From positions 1,860,001 through 1,924,000 of the forward strand of contig CALNXQ010000005.1 in assembly GCA_942490535.1 (NCBI GenBank): a stretch of DNA of 64,000 bases. The letters are read 5' to 3'. This document shows, one piece after another, positions 34,250 through 42,006 of this stretch; positions within the stretch are counted from its first letter, which is position 1; each line of letters starts with the position of its first letter. The notes under the pieces are model-generated. The model did no database searches, was not told the DNA's origin, and saw only the letters and a program-made list of their open reading frames with translations. Source of the stretch: JAEINY01 sp942490535 (GTDB taxonomy: Bacteria; Bacteroidota; Bacteroidia; Bacteroidales; Marinilabiliaceae). The translations under genes were made by a program, and so were the position numbers.

Positions 34250-35737
34250 TTAGTGCCATTGCGGGTATTCCGCATTATTAAAATACAATTCTCTTTCATT
34301 TCCACTCAGATTCATTGCCCATATGTTCGGGCTCTCCAGGCCGGTATTAGAGGAGTTGACAAATATTATTTTTGAACCGTCTGGTGAAAAGCTGGGCTGA
34401 CTATCATTGGTTCCATTGGGTTTGTGTAGGGCTGATAGATCCGTTTTTTCTTGTGTTTCCAGGTTGTAAACAATAATCCTGCTATCAAATTGGCGACCAT
34501 TGATAGCATTTATCCCGGAAGCATCTTGTGTATAAAGGATTTTTTTTCCATCTGGACTAAAGGACGGATATTCAGTACAGCCATCTTCATTTGGAATCAT
34601 TACCTGTTCATTTTTCCCATCATTGTCAATTAATGCTATTTCACTGTCGTAAATATTTACACCTCTCGTTTGAACCACTATTTTATTCGTTTGAGCCGAC
34701 CAGTTACAGAATACATAATTTCGTTCTGGAGGAGCTGTGCTTAGATTAAATAACCCGCTGCCGTCTTTTTTTATTTTATAAAGTTTATTGTAGTGACAAA
34801 ATAAGATCTCTTCACCATTGGGAGCCCAACAAAAGCCGTATCCGGGATTGTGATGACCCGTGACCGGTAAAGGTGATATAAGGCGGTTATTGCTTCCATC
34901 TTTATCCATAAGGTATAAATACACTTGGGTGTTGTGTAAGGCCGAATAGAGAATCTCGCCGGTTATTGGATTGATGCGTGGATAAAGATTTTGTTGTGTG
35001 GATTGAGTTAATTGCATCCCTTGATCTTCTTTTGAAACGGACCCCCAGATGTGGTAAGAGGACTCTGTTTTTCGTGTGTATAGAAATGATATAGCAGGTA
35101 TGTCACTGGTTCTAAAGCTCCAAAGGGGACTTTGGCCTACTTGTACGTCATTTTTGTAAGCTGAAACTTGCCATAGGTAAGTTTTGTTGTGTTCCAGGTT
35201 GTCCACCTGCTGGGTGGTGTCCGAAAGATTGTCTGTATCAATAATGGGTGTGGCTGATTCTGAAGAGTATATTTGTAGTTTATACGCTGCGTTAGTGTTG
35301 CTTTTGGTGCCGATCGGCTGCCAGGCAAGTCTAATGGATGTGGCTGTATTCGGTGAATTATGTGCAGGAATAGGGTTGGCAATGGTAACAGATGAATTGG
35401 TGGCATCCTTTTCTTCGAGCTGTAAGATGACATTTGTCGTTTTTTCCGACTTGACTCTGATGTTTACTGAATTGCTTTTGAATTCATACTTTGTGCCAGA
35501 TAGGACATAATCGCCTATTTCCATTTCGCTTAGGGAAAATTTACCTTCTTTGTCTGTCATTACCGACTGGCTGGGTGGATTGGTTGTGACAATCGCTCCG
35601 GAAAGTGGTTCCTGATTGACAATATCAACAACAATTCCGGAAATGTTGCCATATGAATCTTCTTCGATGGCATCTTCACAGGAGGTGAAATAAAGAAAGG
35701 ATAGCAGGATCAATGAGGGTATCAGGGCTTTATTCAT
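34250..35737 (-). CDS. TolB-like beta-propeller lipoprotein with carboxypeptidase-regulatory domain
   Basis: 495 aa from MNKALIPSLI; an upstream in-frame ATG inside csgG was rejected. Lipoprotein signal with Cys at YFTSC (about residue 20). Domains in order: carboxypeptidase-regulatory-like fold (about 30-105, SGIVVDIVNQEPLSGAIV), an Fn3-like domain (about 115-215, ending WSFRTSD), and TolB-type WD40-like blades (YPSFSPDGKKILYTQD, QPSFSPDGSKIIFVNS). It starts 12 bases after csgG, so it is the last gene of the curli operon. Surface or outer-membrane location and a role in fibre assembly or anchoring are inference. Confidence 0.8.
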   Translation of the reverse strand: MNKALIPSLILLSFLYFTSCEDAIEEDSYGNISGIVVDIVNQEPLSGAIVTTNPPSQSVMTDKEGKFSLSEMEIGDYVLSGTKYEFKSNSVNIRVKSEKTTNVILQLEEKDATNSSVTIANPIPAHNSPNTATSIRLAWQPIGTKSNTNAAYKLQIYSSESATPIIDTDNLSDTTQQVDNLEHNKTYLWQVSAYKNDVQVGQSPLWSFRTSDIPAISFLYTRKTESSYHIWGSVSKEDQGMQLTQSTQQNLYPRINPITGEILYSALHNTQVYLYLMDKDGSNNRLISPLPVTGHHNPGYGFCWAPNGEEILFCHYNKLYKIKKDGSGLFNLSTAPPERNYVFCNWSAQTNKIVVQTRGVNIYDSEIALIDNDGKNEQVMIPNEDGCTEYPSFSPDGKKILYTQDASGINAINGRQFDSRIIVYNLETQEKTDLSALHKPNGTNDSQPSFSPDGSKIIFVNSSNTGLESPNIWAMNLSGNERELYFNNAEYPQWH

Positions 35738-35748
35738 GGTTAATAAGT

Positions 35749-37152
35749 TTATTTTTTCAGTAAGCATTTTTGTAACCAGTTTTTACCAAAGATGTAATGA
35801 ACGCCAATGCGGGCCTCCCAAATCATATCTCGATAATGGCCTTGATTGATGCGATCCAAATCATCATAGTTGAAGTATTTATTGTGGAGATCGAAGTTCA
35901 ATAGAAATCGGGAGGAAAGATTGTATTTGATGCCTAATGATGTGGATAGGTAGCCAAATTGGTTTCTGTATTTTGGATCATCTTTTTCGATGTTATTTGA
36001 TAAAAAGCCATAACCAATCCCCAAGTAGGGAGATAATTTTTCACGGGGTAAAAAATGAAATTTTAATGCGGGTGTAATTGAATAGTATTCGCTATTAGAT
36101 GTTTTTTGGGGAGCCATTACTCCATAGGATGCTTCGGTACTAAATGTTACTACAGGGGATAATTGGATGTTGAGCTGAATACCTCCGCTATAGCCGGGGC
36201 CTGTATTGGGAATATCACTATCTAAATGATTTATTGCTCCCATGGCTCCGAGGCTGATCATGCCGTGATCATTGGTAATTTTTCGTCCCAGATGATCCAT
36301 TTTCAGATTTTCCTCCTTTTCCGATAAGTATTGACGAATAGCCTGCTCCTTTTCTTCATCGGTTGCATTGGTATTCCAGAGGTTCGCAATGAGTCCTTCC
36401 AGGATTAGGCTGTAGGTGGCTTTTTCAATGGCTTCAGTGACGGCCATTTCAGAAGGTTCGTTGTAGGTGACACCTGTTTCAGCTTCCAGTAATCGTTTAA
36501 ATTTGACATACCGAAATACGCCAAAATCCATTTTCTGCGACAGGATAGATTTCGTAGAGTACACGGTTTTTAATATTTTGCCGTTACTGGTGGAGACGGC
36601 TCTCAAATAGATACTCACGCGGTCTTCTCTGTATTGCCCCGATCCACCGGTGCCAAAATACCGGATGCCAACTCCTCCTGTTCTGACATTGGACTCGTAG
36701 GAGATAATCCCTCCTTCAATGATTATACCTGCAAATAAAAGCGGTGGTAAGGCGGCTGCATTATCGCCTTCGTACTGGGCGCGACTGGAGCGTATAATTT
36801 TTCTTTCATTCAGTAAGTTGCCAATATTTTCGCGTTCGATAGGCATAAACCAGCCCGATTCTTCCAATGTGCGGATAAGGATGGTGGTGGCACCTTGTGT
36901 TACTGCTGTGGACCAGCTGGATCCCATTTCGGTGGGTTTGTATTGACCTGTTTGATCTCGGAATTTATAGACTGCGGTAATCACCTTCTCTTGTGGAGTG
37001 GGGAGATTCGTGAGATCTGAGTGAAAAGGTGTTTCCGGACCAATTCGCGCGGGGGTGGTTTGATATGTTTGGTGAATGGTTGGACTGCAGCCATAAAATA
37101 AAATGAAAATAAGGCCGAAAAGGTAGATGGTGCGTAGGGTAACTTGAAGCAT
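35749..37152 (-). CDS. csgG: Curli export channel CsgG with C-terminal beta-barrel extension
   Basis: 467 aa against about 277 in E. coli. Lipoprotein signal, lipidated Cys22 (ILFYGCSP). CsgG core about 30-265: AVYKFRDQTGQYKP, GATTILIRTLEESGWFMPIERENIGNLLNERKI, GGIISYESNVRTGG (transmembrane hairpin) and LILEGLIANLW. After a charged linker (about 268-290) comes a second domain (about 300-467) with alternating strands typical of an outer-membrane OmpA/OMP_b-brl barrel (SYGVMAPQKTSNSEYYSITPALKFHFL, ARIGVHYIFG). The core forms the nonameric secretion pore for curlins. Last but one gene of the operon. Confidence 0.9.
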   Translation of the reverse strand: MLQVTLRTIYLFGLIFILFYGCSPTIHQTYQTTPARIGPETPFHSDLTNLPTPQEKVITAVYKFRDQTGQYKPTEMGSSWSTAVTQGATTILIRTLEESGWFMPIERENIGNLLNERKIIRSSRAQYEGDNAAALPPLLFAGIIIEGGIISYESNVRTGGVGIRYFGTGGSGQYREDRVSIYLRAVSTSNGKILKTVYSTKSILSQKMDFGVFRYVKFKRLLEAETGVTYNEPSEMAVTEAIEKATYSLILEGLIANLWNTNATDEEKEQAIRQYLSEKEENLKMDHLGRKITNDHGMISLGAMGAINHLDSDIPNTGPGYSGGIQLNIQLSPVVTFSTEASYGVMAPQKTSNSEYYSITPALKFHFLPREKLSPYLGIGYGFLSNNIEKDDPKYRNQFGYLSTSLGIKYNLSSRFLLNFDLHNKYFNYDDLDRINQGHYRDMIWEARIGVHYIFGKNWLQKCLLKK

Positions 37153-37183
37153 TAATGGAAGGATTAGGGTGTGAAAGGTTTTG

Positions 37184-37597
37184 CTACATGTGAGGAATTA
37201 AAACATTGGTTTGACTGCCGGTATCCACGTCTAAAATGGAAACAGTCACGCCTTCCGATCCTTCGGTAATTTCAATCTGATACGATCCCACTTCATAGCT
37301 GCCTGCTTCAAGACTGTTTTCTCCGAATTGATTGGAAACCAGTTGACGGCTTAATTGATACAGAATTTGACGATTCAAGTTGTTTTCGAAATCTTGCAGT
37401 GGATCCCGGTTATAGCTGCTACTGGTTTTGGCATCAGGGTCTTTGTAGGTATCCTGTGCTTGAGCCGAACTCATCATCCATTGGTAATTGAAAGTATCGC
37501 CGCCAAATGCCGGATTTTTGGGTTTATAAACAAAGTCCTGTGCCGAAAGAAGTGGGGAGAAACAAGAAAATACAAAAAAGAGAAAGATAATTTTCAT
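37184..37597 (-). CDS. csgF: Curli assembly protein CsgF
   Basis: 137 aa. Signal peptide (MKIIFLFFVFSCFSPLLSAQ) and the highly diagnostic mature start DFVYKPKNPAFGGDTFNYQW followed by MMSSAQAQ, the part that inserts into the CsgG pore. CsgF couples secretion to nucleation at the cell surface. It lies 31 bases before csgG and 17 bases after csgE on the minus strand. Confidence 0.93.
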   Translation of the reverse strand: MKIIFLFFVFSCFSPLLSAQDFVYKPKNPAFGGDTFNYQWMMSSAQAQDTYKDPDAKTSSSYNRDPLQDFENNLNRQILYQLSRQLVSNQFGENSLEAGSYEVGSYQIEITEGSEGVTVSILDVDTGSQTNVLIPHM

Positions 37598-37614
37598 AAT
37601 TATAGGATTTGTTG

Positions 37615-38118
37615 TTATATGCCGTTTCCACTTAAATCGCCCTCCTCCAGAGCTTTTTGGGTGTTTTGTAACTGCTCTATATGAGTGGTTACGTAACTAA
37701 TGGCTTGTTGGGCCATTTCTTCAATTAAGTCATAGCGCCTTTGCACCATGGCCTGGTAAACCAGGTTATCATCAAGGGTCACTTCAATTAATGTATTGTT
37801 TAACCGGTATGGTTTTTCAACGATGATCGCTGAAAAGCCGGAGTATCCCGTAAGTGTATTCCAGTGTTTATAAAACAATTCATAAAACTCCCTTCCCGAT
37901 TTGGAGATGGTTTCATCAATGACAATCCCATCTATTTCTAAATCATTGGGGTCAATGGCATCGGCTGTTTTTGGTGCATTTTTTTGATCGGTCAATTGGT
38001 GAATTAAGTTTTGCAGAGCAATGGGAACGGTCTTTTGTAATGTATCCTTTCCTTCCTGCTGACTCCAGCCTATTTGGCTGATAAATATATAGGTGCAAAT
38101 GGTATAAAAAAATTTCAT
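37615..38118 (-). CDS. csgE: Curli assembly chaperone CsgE
   Basis: 167 aa. Signal peptide (to about GWSQ) and the CsgE core: LEIDGIVIDETISKSGREFY, FYKHWNTL, IIVEKPY and LVYQAMVQRRYDLIEEMAQQA. CsgE is the periplasmic plug that delivers curlin subunits to CsgG. The N-terminal 50 residues between signal and core are an extension compared with E. coli (129 aa). Starts 7 bases after the short curlin gene. Confidence 0.92.
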   Translation of the reverse strand: MKFFYTICTYIFISQIGWSQQEGKDTLQKTVPIALQNLIHQLTDQKNAPKTADAIDPNDLEIDGIVIDETISKSGREFYELFYKHWNTLTGYSGFSAIIVEKPYRLNNTLIEVTLDDNLVYQAMVQRRYDLIEEMAQQAISYVTTHIEQLQNTQKALEEGDLSGNGI

Positions 38119-38125
38119 TGAGGCA

Positions 38126-38644
38126 TTAGAATGAGCCGGCCTGCCCTTGTTGAACGGTTACCTGCATGGGTACAGCTCCGGATTGTTCAATAACCACACC
38201 TTGCGATTCGCCATAAGTAATGTAAGTAGCTTCGTGCGCATTACCTTTTTGGACAATTTCGTATTCGGCACCATTGCCATGATGAATGACGGTTTGCTGA
38301 TTGTTATTTCCACATTGCTCAGCCTGCATAACATTTTCGTTACCTTCAAATTGGTTAATAATGGTATTGGAATGTCCTTTTTGCAGAATGTCTGTTTCGT
38401 TATCGCGACCGTTGTGATTTACCTGAGCAGTATTGTTAGTTCCCTTTTGCACTATTTCCACGTCATTGCCGGTACCTGTTTGAATAACAATAGCTGCATT
38501 GTTTAGCAGGCCGGTTTGATAGGCGGTCAGTTGCTGTAATAAAGTTAGTTCGTTAGTCTGTATTTCATCCGGCGTATATTGCGCAGACGAGGCTAAATAA
38601 ACGGCAAAAAAGATAACGATAAGGGGGAGTGTTCTCTTTTTCAT
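38126..38644 (-). CDS. Short curlin-repeat protein (minor subunit)
   Basis: 172 aa with a signal peptide (cut near SSAQ) and about five or six degenerate curlin repeats of about 22 residues (NNAAIVIQTGTGNDVEIVQKG type, Asn and Gln at fixed places). Repeats are less regular than those of the 655-aa protein, and one Cys is present. It could be a nucleator (CsgB-like) or a minor fibre part; which is unclear. It lies after the mid-operon terminator, tightly linked to csgE, so it is expressed with the assembly genes. Confidence 0.82.
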   Translation of the reverse strand: MKKRTLPLIVIFFAVYLASSAQYTPDEIQTNELTLLQQLTAYQTGLLNNAAIVIQTGTGNDVEIVQKGTNNTAQVNHNGRDNETDILQKGHSNTIINQFEGNENVMQAEQCGNNNQQTVIHHGNGAEYEIVQKGNAHEATYITYGESQGVVIEQSGAVPMQVTVQQGQAGSF

Positions 38645-38767
38645 GGGGTGATTATTAGGTTATTACTAAACTAATAAAAAAATGAGGTAGTTCTCAACTC
38701 TTTTGATAACCTTCTTGTTTTGATAGGTGAAAAGGTATTAAGAGAGGATAAGGGGCTTTTAATTAGA

Positions 38768-38796
38768 AACGAAGGAGCCGGATGGGCTCCTTCGTT
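38768..38796 (-). terminator. Terminator inside the curli operon, after the large curlin gene
   Basis: 12-bp perfect stem AACGAAGGAGCC/GGCTCCTTCGTT with a 5-base loop. On the minus strand TTTCTAATT follows, a weak U tract. It would let the large curlin gene be transcribed more than csgEFG. Confidence 0.75.
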
Positions 38797-38818
38797 ATCG
38801 TTTAACAAGGGATTGCTT

Positions 38819-40786
38819 TTACCATGTTTTATTTTGATTAATAGTGGCAGTGTTGTTTGCACCTTGTTGGTTGATAAGGGCATGGTTTGTAGTACTTGAA
38901 AAGTCTCCCTGGTTTACTGTAGCCTCGTTGGTGTGGCCCCATGTTTGGTTAACAGTTGCAGTATGTCCTACTCCGCTATTTTGAGTGATGTTGGCATTAC
39001 CCACAAATTCTACTTCCTGGTTAATTGTAGCAGTTACATTAGTTGCATTTAATTGTGTAATGTTACCCTCGTTACCAGCTCCAATAATCTGGTTTACTGT
39101 AGCAGTACCTTGATTGATATTTGTCTGGATAATTGTTGATTTATTACCTAATTCAGCCACTTGGTTTATGGTTGCTGAACTACCGTTGGATACATCTGTT
39201 TGTTCGATGGTGGCTTCATTATTTGCTCCAACAAGCTGGAAGATAGAAGCCGAGCTGTTATCAACATTGCTTTGTTTAATAGTAGCAGTGTTATGCAATT
39301 CAATGGCTTGTCCGATATAAGCTTTAGCAAGGCTGCTGGCTGCATCCTGACTGATAGTAGCAGTTGTAGGTTCAAGAATGACGCCGCCTGTCCATACTTG
39401 TTCAATAGTTGCTTCATTATCTGATCCAGCCTGGTTAATTGTTGCTTCAGCCTGTCCGTTAGCACCCTGGAATATTGTAGCGTCACTTGAAATAGCTGAT
39501 TGGTTTATGGTACCTATGTTTAAAAATCCACCTTCCTGGGTAATGGTAGCTTCACTTTCCTGTAAATTAGTATTACCTGTTTGGTTTATAGTTGCCACGT
39601 TGGTACGGCCACCGTCCTGGGTAATTGTTGCAATACCGTTTGAAGCCTGCTGGTCAATGGTAGCTGTGTTGTCGGTGCCGCTTTGCGTAGCAGTTGCGTT
39701 GTTATCAGATCCATTCTGAGTAACCGTAGCTGTAGCGTGGGTTTCAGTTTGCTCTATAATTGTTTGGTTATAATCACCTGTTTGAGTTACTTTGGCAGTG
39801 TGGTCATAATCTGTTTGATCAATGTCAACTGTGTTATCATCACCGGTTGTTGTTGCTTCAGCAGTTAGGTTCACACCAGTTTGGTCTACGTATGTGAAGT
39901 TCACAGATCCAGCTTGCTCAATAGTGGATGTGTTAAAGGTGGCGTTTTCGTTACCTTCTCCCTGTTGAGTTACTACAGCAGTATTGCTTGTTCCTGTTTG
40001 TGTGATAGTAGATACAGCATTATCTTCGTATTGGTTAACTGTTGCATTATTTAATGTACCATCCTGGGTAATTGTGGAATTTGCATTAGGTGCAGCTGAG
40101 GACCACTCATTGTGTTGGTAAACAGATGCCTGATTTTCGTCACCATTTCTTTGAGTAATACTTGAAGTTTGATTATCTCCGGCCTGCTCGGTAAGAGCTA
40201 CGTTGTTAGCACCATTTTCCTGAGTAATAATGGATTTTGTGTCCCATGCATTATCTGGTCCTTCGACATTAACTCCTTGTTTAACGGTGGCAGAGTTGCC
40301 GGTGCCATCTTGGGTTACTTGAGCATGGTTTCTCAGGCTGTACTGGTCAATGGAAAGAGTGTTGCCGTTGCCTGATTGTGAAGTTTTCGCATAGTTGCCA
40401 TTTGCTGGATTACCAGTGTTATATGTATCCTGGTTAATAGTAGCAGTGTTATTGCTGCCATTTTGTTCGGCTAATTCAACATTGTTGCCATGGCCGTTTT
40501 GCGTGATGGTAACGGTGTTTAGTTCATCTGTTCCAGTTTGAACAACATTGGCGGTGTGGTTTGATCCATCCTGTGTGACGGTAGCTTTGTTGTTCAGATC
40601 GTTTTGCTTAACATCAGCAATCAGTTTATTACCTGTCTGGTCTACCTGGGCAGTATTGCCACTACCTGTCTGATCAACAGTTGCCAGGTTTTCGTTTCCT
40701 GTTTGATTGGCTGTTCCTTGGTTTTCTTGTGCAAATGTCCACGTAGTTAGGGCGCAAAGTGCCATTGCAAAAAATAATCTTTTCAT
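38819..40786 (-). CDS. Large curlin-repeat protein (major amyloid subunit, CsgA-like)
   Basis: 655 aa, over four times E. coli CsgA (151 aa). Signal peptide MKRLFFAMALCALTTWTFAQ, then almost the whole chain is tandem repeats of about 20-23 residues in the pattern NxAxVxQxGxxN (for example GNTAQVDQTGNKLIADVKQ), each able to form one beta-hairpin turn of the amyloid solenoid. Some units in the 430-600 stretch are longer or lack the Gly. The last residues are ATINQNKTW. Probable main fibre protein. It is the second gene of the operon and is followed by a terminator. Confidence 0.9.
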   Translation of the reverse strand: MKRLFFAMALCALTTWTFAQENQGTANQTGNENLATVDQTGSGNTAQVDQTGNKLIADVKQNDLNNKATVTQDGSNHTANVVQTGTDELNTVTITQNGHGNNVELAEQNGSNNTATINQDTYNTGNPANGNYAKTSQSGNGNTLSIDQYSLRNHAQVTQDGTGNSATVKQGVNVEGPDNAWDTKSIITQENGANNVALTEQAGDNQTSSITQRNGDENQASVYQHNEWSSAAPNANSTITQDGTLNNATVNQYEDNAVSTITQTGTSNTAVVTQQGEGNENATFNTSTIEQAGSVNFTYVDQTGVNLTAEATTTGDDNTVDIDQTDYDHTAKVTQTGDYNQTIIEQTETHATATVTQNGSDNNATATQSGTDNTATIDQQASNGIATITQDGGRTNVATINQTGNTNLQESEATITQEGGFLNIGTINQSAISSDATIFQGANGQAEATINQAGSDNEATIEQVWTGGVILEPTTATISQDAASSLAKAYIGQAIELHNTATIKQSNVDNSSASIFQLVGANNEATIEQTDVSNGSSATINQVAELGNKSTIIQTNINQGTATVNQIIGAGNEGNITQLNATNVTATINQEVEFVGNANITQNSGVGHTATVNQTWGHTNEATVNQGDFSSTTNHALINQQGANNTATINQNKTW

Positions 40787-40843
40787 GATAGTTTATTATT
40801 AAGTTAAAAAAAGGTATTTATTAAATTGAATGTTAATTTCTTT

Positions 40844-41551
40844 TTACTGATTTTGACTGATGTGGGCTTGGTTGTGTGAGCCATTCTGTTGAATGATGGC
40901 TCCATTGTGATGGCTCCCTTGCATAATGATCGCTTGGTTGTTGCTCCCACTTTGCTGCATTATGATGGCTTCGTTGTGATGACCGCTTTGATTGATGTCA
41001 GCTACTTGTACATCTCCTGTCTGTTCAATCTGGGCCATATTAGAGTGACCGGTTTGTATAATGTCTGCTTCGCTTAATGCTCCTTCGTATTGAATTATAG
41101 AGGCATTGTGACTTTCTCCTTGTTGCTGTAAGTTGGCTTGTTGTTGTGTGCCAAATTGAGTGAGGATTGATTGGTTTAACTTTCCTTTTTGGTCTACAAT
41201 GGCAGAATGGCCGCTGTTTTCTTGAGTGAGCTGGATTGTATTATTTTCGCCTTCCTGAGTAATGTCAGCAGTCGTTGGTAACCCCGAAACATCTGTATTG
41301 GTTTGTTGAAGGGTGATGGTGTTTGATCGTCCTTTTTGATTCATTGTTGACTGCGTGTTAAAGCCTGTTTGCTCTGAGTTAGTTGTATTAGCTTCTCCTT
41401 CTTGGATTGTGTTAGTTGTATGGTGATTCCCATTTTGGTTGATCAGTGTAATGTTGTTGCCTTTTTTAATAGATAGAGGAGAGGAGCTGTTTTGGGCCCA
41501 TAGGCTCACGCCGAATACATATATAATAAAGATTGATAAAAGAGTTTTCAT
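40844..41551 (-). CDS. Curlin-repeat protein, first gene of the operon (CsgA/CsgB-like)
   Basis: 235 aa. Signal peptide (MKTLLSIFIIYVFGVSLWAQ) and about nine repeats of about 22 residues (NQNGNHHTTNTIQEG, NMAQIEQTGDVQVADINQSG). Asn/Gln/His/Ile-rich, with repeats ending in HISQNQ. Position first and moderate length suggest a CsgB-type nucleator or a second fibre subunit. A sigma-54-like promoter lies 35-50 bases before the start codon. Confidence 0.87.
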   Translation of the reverse strand: MKTLLSIFIIYVFGVSLWAQNSSSPLSIKKGNNITLINQNGNHHTTNTIQEGEANTTNSEQTGFNTQSTMNQKGRSNTITLQQTNTDVSGLPTTADITQEGENNTIQLTQENSGHSAIVDQKGKLNQSILTQFGTQQQANLQQQGESHNASIIQYEGALSEADIIQTGHSNMAQIEQTGDVQVADINQSGHHNEAIIMQQSGSNNQAIIMQGSHHNGAIIQQNGSHNQAHISQNQ

Positions 41552-41585
41552 AGAATAGGTGATTTATCAATTGAGATTACCGTAT

Positions 41586-41601
41586 TTCAAATGGTGTGCC
41601 T
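41586..41601 (-). promoter_or_regulatory. Sigma-54-like promoter of the curli operon
   Basis: On the minus strand AGGCACACCATTTGAA matches GGCAC-N5-TTGcA: the -24 GG and the spacing are right, but the -12 pair is GA rather than GC. Predicted start is about 25 bases before the first curlin codon. The adjacent regulator has the canonical GAFTGA sigma-54 loop. Confidence 0.55.
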
Positions 41602-41666
41602 TGCAGTGTAAGTATCAGTAAGTAAGGATAAAGAAATGAAGAGGTGTGACTGGGGCGCATGAAAAC

Positions 41667-41953
41667 GACCGAAAATGGTCATGCCAGGATGTTAATAATT
41701 CAGTGTAAATAGAGCTTTGCTTTTGTTTTTATGTGCAGCCATATCGGATGCAGAGGATTTTTATAGTGTCCTTTTCTGGTCGGTAAAAGACTGAAAAAGT
41801 CAAAGATGTACAAGCGGTGTTAATGCTGGTGTTTCAGTAGAAACTGCAAGTCGCTTTGATGAATGAATTAAAATAATAGGCGAACATGAGTTATTGAATG
41901 AGTAATGTGTCGGGGGGATTTTTCAGTTGCATATTTTATGACTTTTGTCATAA
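41667..41953. promoter_or_regulatory. Three inverted repeats upstream of the curli promoter (possible enhancer sites)
   Basis: GACC-GAAAAT-GGTC (41667-41680), GACT-GAAAA-AGTC (41789-41801) and TTATGAC-TTTT-GTCATAA (41936-41953) lie about 70, 190 and 340 bases above the promoter. All share GAC...GTC arms around an A- or T-run. They are the size of NtrC-family binding sites. Apart from these and the terminator, the 455-base gap holds no ORF. Confidence 0.45.
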
Positions 41954-41983
41954 GAATGCTTCAGTAGAAGGGTCGTCATAAAA

Positions 41984-42003
41984 AATGGCCGTTTTCGGCC
42001 ATT
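41984..42003 (-). terminator. Terminator after the curli regulator gene
   Basis: AATGGCCG/CGGCCATT stem with a 4-base loop, followed on the minus strand by TTTTTAT, 3 bases after the regulator stop. Confidence 0.85.
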
Positions 42004-42006
42004 CGT

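Noticed and set aside
38819..40786. Regular repeats looked at first like a CRISPR array or satellite
   Set aside because: The period is about 60-70 bases but the frame is fully open, units vary, and the protein has curlin repeats with a signal peptide.
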